A stretch of DNA of 6,467 bases from assembly GCA_022564135.1 (NCBI GenBank), contig JADFLZ010000127.1:1-6467 (forward strand), in the 5' to 3' direction. The notes beneath the pieces were generated by a model, which was not told the DNA's origin, searched no databases, and worked only from the letters and a program-made list of their open reading frames with translations. Made by a program: the position numbers and the translations under genes. Below are positions 5,327 through 6,467 of the stretch, in pieces (position 1 is the stretch's first letter; each line of letters opens with the position of its first letter). The DNA comes from Candidatus Zixiibacteriota bacterium. Its GTDB lineage: Bacteria > Zixibacteria > MSB-5A5 > GN15 > FEB-12.

Positions 5327-6467
5327 ATGTATTTCAGGACTGTTTTAAAGATCCTTTCACTAACCTTAGTTTTTTGCTCTATTTCTATCTCAATCGCCAA
5401 ACCAAAAGAAAAATCTTCGTCCGTTTTCATGACCGCCTACTTAAAATCTGCTGCGGTGCAAGTAGCTGTAAAGAATCCGCGGCTTTCTGAGTCAGCCAGA
5501 AATTTTCTTTTGGAAAGAGACCGTGAAAAACTGAAAATCTGGCTCTTTTTTACAGACAAAGGCTTATTTGACTCCAAAGATTTTGAGAGAGCTGCCAGCT
5601 CAACAATTTTGAGCGAAAAACAGTTAAAGAGACGTAAGAAAAGCGGGCTTGAAGAGATTGTTTTTGCCGATTTGCCGGTTTTCCAAAATTACATAGAACA
5701 AGTCGAGAGTCTTGGCGCCAGGCACAGACGAACTTCCAGATGGCTTAACGCCGCCAGTTTTGAAGTTTCTGTCGAGACACTCGATAAAATCATGCAGCTG
5801 CCCTTTGTATCATCAATTAAGCCGGTCGCAATTTATAAAAGAACACCCGTCACAGTTGAGAACATAAAGCCTCAAAAATATTTCATTCAAGCCCAGAGTG
5901 CGGATGCAATTAACTATGGCAACTCAGCCTTTCAACTAGAGCAGATAAACGTGATAGCTGTCCATCAAAGAGGCTACCACGGCCAGGGCGTGACGCTGGC
6001 AATACTTGATACAGGTTTTAGAAAGTCCCATGAAGCGTTTGCGGCTCATTTTGCTGATGGCCGCGTGCTGGCCGAGTATGATTTTGTCTTTAGAGATAGT
6101 AATACAGCTAACGAGGCCATAGACAATCCGGATCAATGGAACCACGGCACTTACATCTGGTCTGCTGCTGCAGGATTTTTGGATGGAATTATATACGGTC
6201 CTGCTTTTAAGGCAAATTTTCTTTTGGCAAAAACCGAAGATATCAGGTCTGAGAATCAGGTCGAAGAAGACAACTGGGTGGCCGCTGCCGAGTGGGCTGA
6301 CTTGCTCGGCGCCGATGTTTTAACTTCTTCTTTAGGATATATCGACTGGTACGATTATTCTGATTTAAACGGTGAGACCGCTGTAACCACAGTTGCTGCA
6401 AATATAGCCACTTTTATGGGCATTGTAGTCTGCAATTCAATGGGAAATATGGGGCCTAGAGACTCAA
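5327..6467 (+). CDS. Secreted S8 (subtilisin-like) serine peptidase, N-terminal part (cut by window edge)
   Basis: The first 380 codons of a gene running off the right edge without a stop or frameshift. The start ATG (5327-5329) follows an AAGGGA site. Residues 1-24 are a Sec signal peptide, with a probable cut after SIA (22-24). The pro-region (about 65-170) has LKIWLFFTDKG (69-79), ILSEKQLKRRKKSG (94-107), SRWLNA (137-142) and LPFVSSIKPVA (158-168), the inhibitor-like prosegment pattern of FCB-group subtilases. The catalytic domain starts near 210. The catalytic Asp is D228 in AILDTGF, the catalytic His is H273 in NHGTYIWSAAAG, and the oxyanion-hole Asn is N374 in GNMGP. The catalytic Ser motif (GTSxAxP) must lie beyond the window. 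Expected role: export by Sec, removal of the prosegment, and general or specific proteolysis at the surface or outside the cell. A C-terminal sorting domain is common in such proteins but cannot be seen. It is transcribed away from the pilus genes, so a link with the pilus is not shown. Confidence 0.92.
   Translation, partial: MYFRTVLKILSLTLVFCSISISIAKPKEKSSSVFMTAYLKSAAVQVAVKNPRLSESARNFLLERDREKLKIWLFFTDKGLFDSKDFERAASSTILSEKQLKRRKKSGLEEIVFADLPVFQNYIEQVESLGARHRRTSRWLNAASFEVSVETLDKIMQLPFVSSIKPVAIYKRTPVTVENIKPQKYFIQAQSADAINYGNSAFQLEQINVIAVHQRGYHGQGVTLAILDTGFRKSHEAFAAHFADGRVLAEYDFVFRDSNTANEAIDNPDQWNHGTYIWSAAAGFLDGIIYGPAFKANFLLAKTEDIRSENQVEEDNWVAAAEWADLLGADVLTSSLGYIDWYDYSDLNGETAVTTVAANIATFMGIVVCNSMGNMGPRDS

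Noticed and set aside
5936..6145. Minus-strand frame of 69 codons inside the protease gene
   Set aside because: It is antisense to the catalytic Asp/His region of the S8 peptidase, which is uninterrupted and carries clear motifs.
1..6467. Defence system, mobile element, CRISPR array or tRNA/rRNA
   Set aside because: No transposase, recombinase, terminal inverted repeats, spaced identical repeats or RNA gene folds were seen; apart from the domain rearrangement the region reads as ordinary pilus and protease genes.

Overview
The window looks like a piece of a Gram-negative (diderm) bacterial chromosome of moderate GC, roughly the low 40s % by eye. It carries an inner-membrane alignment-complex operon for a type IVa pilus. 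Downstream of a divergent intergenic region is the start of a secreted subtilisin-like protease. The protease pro-region contains an FFTDKG segment, an LSEKQLKRR segment and an SRWLNA segment. I associate this style with the FCB group (Bacteroidetes, Zixibacteria, Calditrichaeota and relatives). A candidate phylum such as Zixibacteria is my best guess, but the sequence alone does not settle it.

Layout. On the minus strand, reading right to left, 4219 down to 1 is one tightly packed operon: pilM (3170-4219), pilN (2427-3161), pilO (1796-2413), a pilP-like gene (194-1777) and the first 58 codons of the secretin gene pilQ (174 down to 1, cut by the window edge). Gaps between genes are only 8 to 19 bases. 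The 301-base gap upstream of pilM (4220-4520) holds a candidate sigma70-type promoter, a leader with short repeats, and the terminator of the next gene. That gene, 4521-5027 on the minus strand, encodes a GspH/FimT-like minor (pseudo)pilin and seems to be its own transcription unit. From 5028 to 5326 is an intergenic region containing a 28-codon candidate small ORF (5230-5316, plus strand) with a strong ribosome binding site. Its stop codon touches the ribosome binding site of the S8-family serine protease gene, which runs from 5327 off the right edge.

How the parts work together. By family knowledge, cytoplasmic PilM binds the N-terminal INLLP motif of PilN. PilN and PilO form a membrane-anchored periplasmic heterodimer, and PilP links this platform to the outer-membrane secretin PilQ, through which the pilus extends. 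The minor pilin would be cleaved by the prepilin peptidase PilD and take part in priming or decorating the pilus. PilD, the motors PilB/PilT, PilC and the major pilin are not in the window.

The most notable point is a rearrangement of domains at the PilP/PilQ step. The pilP-like gene encodes a signal peptide without a lipobox, an AMIN domain, a roughly 260-residue lysine/serine-rich linker and then the PilP domain. The secretin N-terminus seems to go almost straight from signal peptide into the secretin N0/STN region, without the AMIN domain usual in type IVa PilQ. The peptidoglycan-binding function may therefore have moved from PilQ to PilP on a long cationic tether. I found no CRISPR array, tRNA, rRNA, insertion sequence or defence system.
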